NCBI GenBank assembly: GCA_009704425.1
Contig: WLEG01000119.1
Coordinates: forward strand, 1-5,987
Direction of reading: 5' to 3'
DNA: 5,987 nucleotides
From: Actinomycetota bacterium
GTDB taxonomy: Bacteria > Actinomycetota > Acidimicrobiia > Acidimicrobiales > Ilumatobacteraceae
Shown here piece after piece: positions 5,614 through 5,987 of this stretch. A program made the translations under genes and the position numbers. The notes under the pieces were generated by a model, which saw only the letters and a program-made list of their open reading frames with translations, did no database searches and was not told where the DNA came from. The number at the start of each line of letters is the position of its first letter. Within the stretch, counting starts at the first letter, position 1.

Positions 5614-5987
5614 TCAGTGCTTGAAGTGACGTTCTCCGGTGAACACCATGGCGATGCCGCGTTCGTTGGCGGCGGCGATCACCTCGTCGTCGCGAACGCT
5701 TCCTCCGGGTTGGACGACCACGGTGATGCCCGCGTCGGCCACGGCGTCGAGCCCGTCCCGGAACGGGAAGAACGCGTCGCTCGCGCACACTCCGCCCTCG
5801 GCCCGACCGGCCGCCCGAGTGGCCGCGATGCGGGCCGAGTCCAAACGGTTCTGCTGACCCGCTCCGATTCCGAGTGCCAAACGGTCCTTGGCGAACACGA
5901 TGGCGTTCGAGCTGACCCCGGCGCACACCAACCACGCGAACTCGACGTCGGCCCATTGCGATTCCGACGGTGACACCTCGGTGACGA
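5614..5987 (-). CDS. purH: PurH (AICAR transformylase/IMP cyclohydrolase), C-terminal fragment (runs off right edge)
   Basis: The last ~124 codons of the bifunctional purine enzyme that formylates AICAR with 10-formyl-tetrahydrofolate and cyclises FAICAR to IMP in the cytoplasm. The fragment belongs to the C-terminal transformylase domain. Segments typical of the family, in order, are WADVEFAW, SNAIVFAKD, LGIGAGQ, DSARIA, SDAFFPFRDGLD, ITVVVQPGGSVRDDEVI and MVFTGERHFKH at the very C-terminus. An in-frame GTG at 5976 is not the start: the upstream codons continue in frame to the window edge, as expected for a ~520-aa protein. The N-terminal cyclohydrolase domain is outside the window. The stop lies 16 bp from the stop of the convergent membrane-protein gene, with no evident hairpin terminator between them. 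Confidence 0.95.
   Translation of the reverse strand, partial: VTEVSPSESQWADVEFAWLVCAGVSSNAIVFAKDRLALGIGAGQQNRLDSARIAATRAAGRAEGGVCASDAFFPFRDGLDAVADAGITVVVQPGGSVRDDEVIAAANERGIAMVFTGERHFKH

Noticed and set aside
5617..5973. 118-codon plus-strand frame antisense to purH
   Set aside because: The minus-strand frame encodes conserved PurH motifs down to the canonical C-terminal RHFKH, and the plus frame is a shadow.
1..5987. Search for a novel defence, mobile or repeat-based system
   Set aside because: I saw no direct-repeat arrays, transposase or integrase motifs, reverse transcriptase, nuclease or toxin-antitoxin pairs. Five of the six genes are recognisable metabolic or envelope genes, and the sixth stands alone.

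Overview
The window looks like chromosomal DNA from a high-GC actinobacterium. The malate dehydrogenase N-terminus, the PurH C-terminus and the promoter style (TANNNT placed directly before start codons, without Shine-Dalgarno sites) all fit Actinomycetota. My impression is an Acidimicrobiia/Ilumatobacter-like lineage, but that is recognition and not a computed placement. Coding density is very high: the largest non-coding gap is 98 bp and no stretch over 300 bp lacks a gene. I see no tRNA, rRNA, CRISPR array, insertion sequence, phage gene or attachment site.

Layout, left to right. (1) The first 43 codons of mdh (malate dehydrogenase) on the minus strand, running off the left edge. (2) A 649-aa membrane O-acyltransferase fused to an extracytoplasmic SGNH esterase-like domain. 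(3) A 475-aa NAD(P)-dependent aldehyde dehydrogenase. (4) metF (methylenetetrahydrofolate reductase). Genes 1-4 all lie on the minus strand, in transcription order metF, aldehyde dehydrogenase, acyltransferase, mdh, with gaps of only 20-34 bp. (5) A divergent plus-strand gene for an unrecognised 350-aa protein with about ten membrane segments. (6) The last ~124 codons of purH on the minus strand, running off the right edge and converging on gene 5 with 16 bp between stop codons.

How the genes relate. PurH consumes 10-formyl-tetrahydrofolate in purine synthesis and MetF diverts 5,10-methylene-tetrahydrofolate to methionine synthesis, so both draw on the one-carbon folate pool. Mdh is a TCA-cycle enzyme. 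The aldehyde dehydrogenase and envelope acyltransferase have no obvious link to these. The four minus-strand genes look like an operon by spacing, but metF, the aldehyde dehydrogenase and mdh each carry a TANNNT -10 hexamer 6-7 nt before the start codon and no ribosome binding site. This predicts separate leaderless transcripts. The acyltransferase lacks this and probably depends on read-through from the aldehyde dehydrogenase.

I found no convincing new multi-gene system. The most noteworthy items are the repeated leaderless start architecture, the uncharacterised membrane protein with an acidic, tyrosine- and cysteine-containing loop, and a substituted arginine in the MetF LRGD-type motif.
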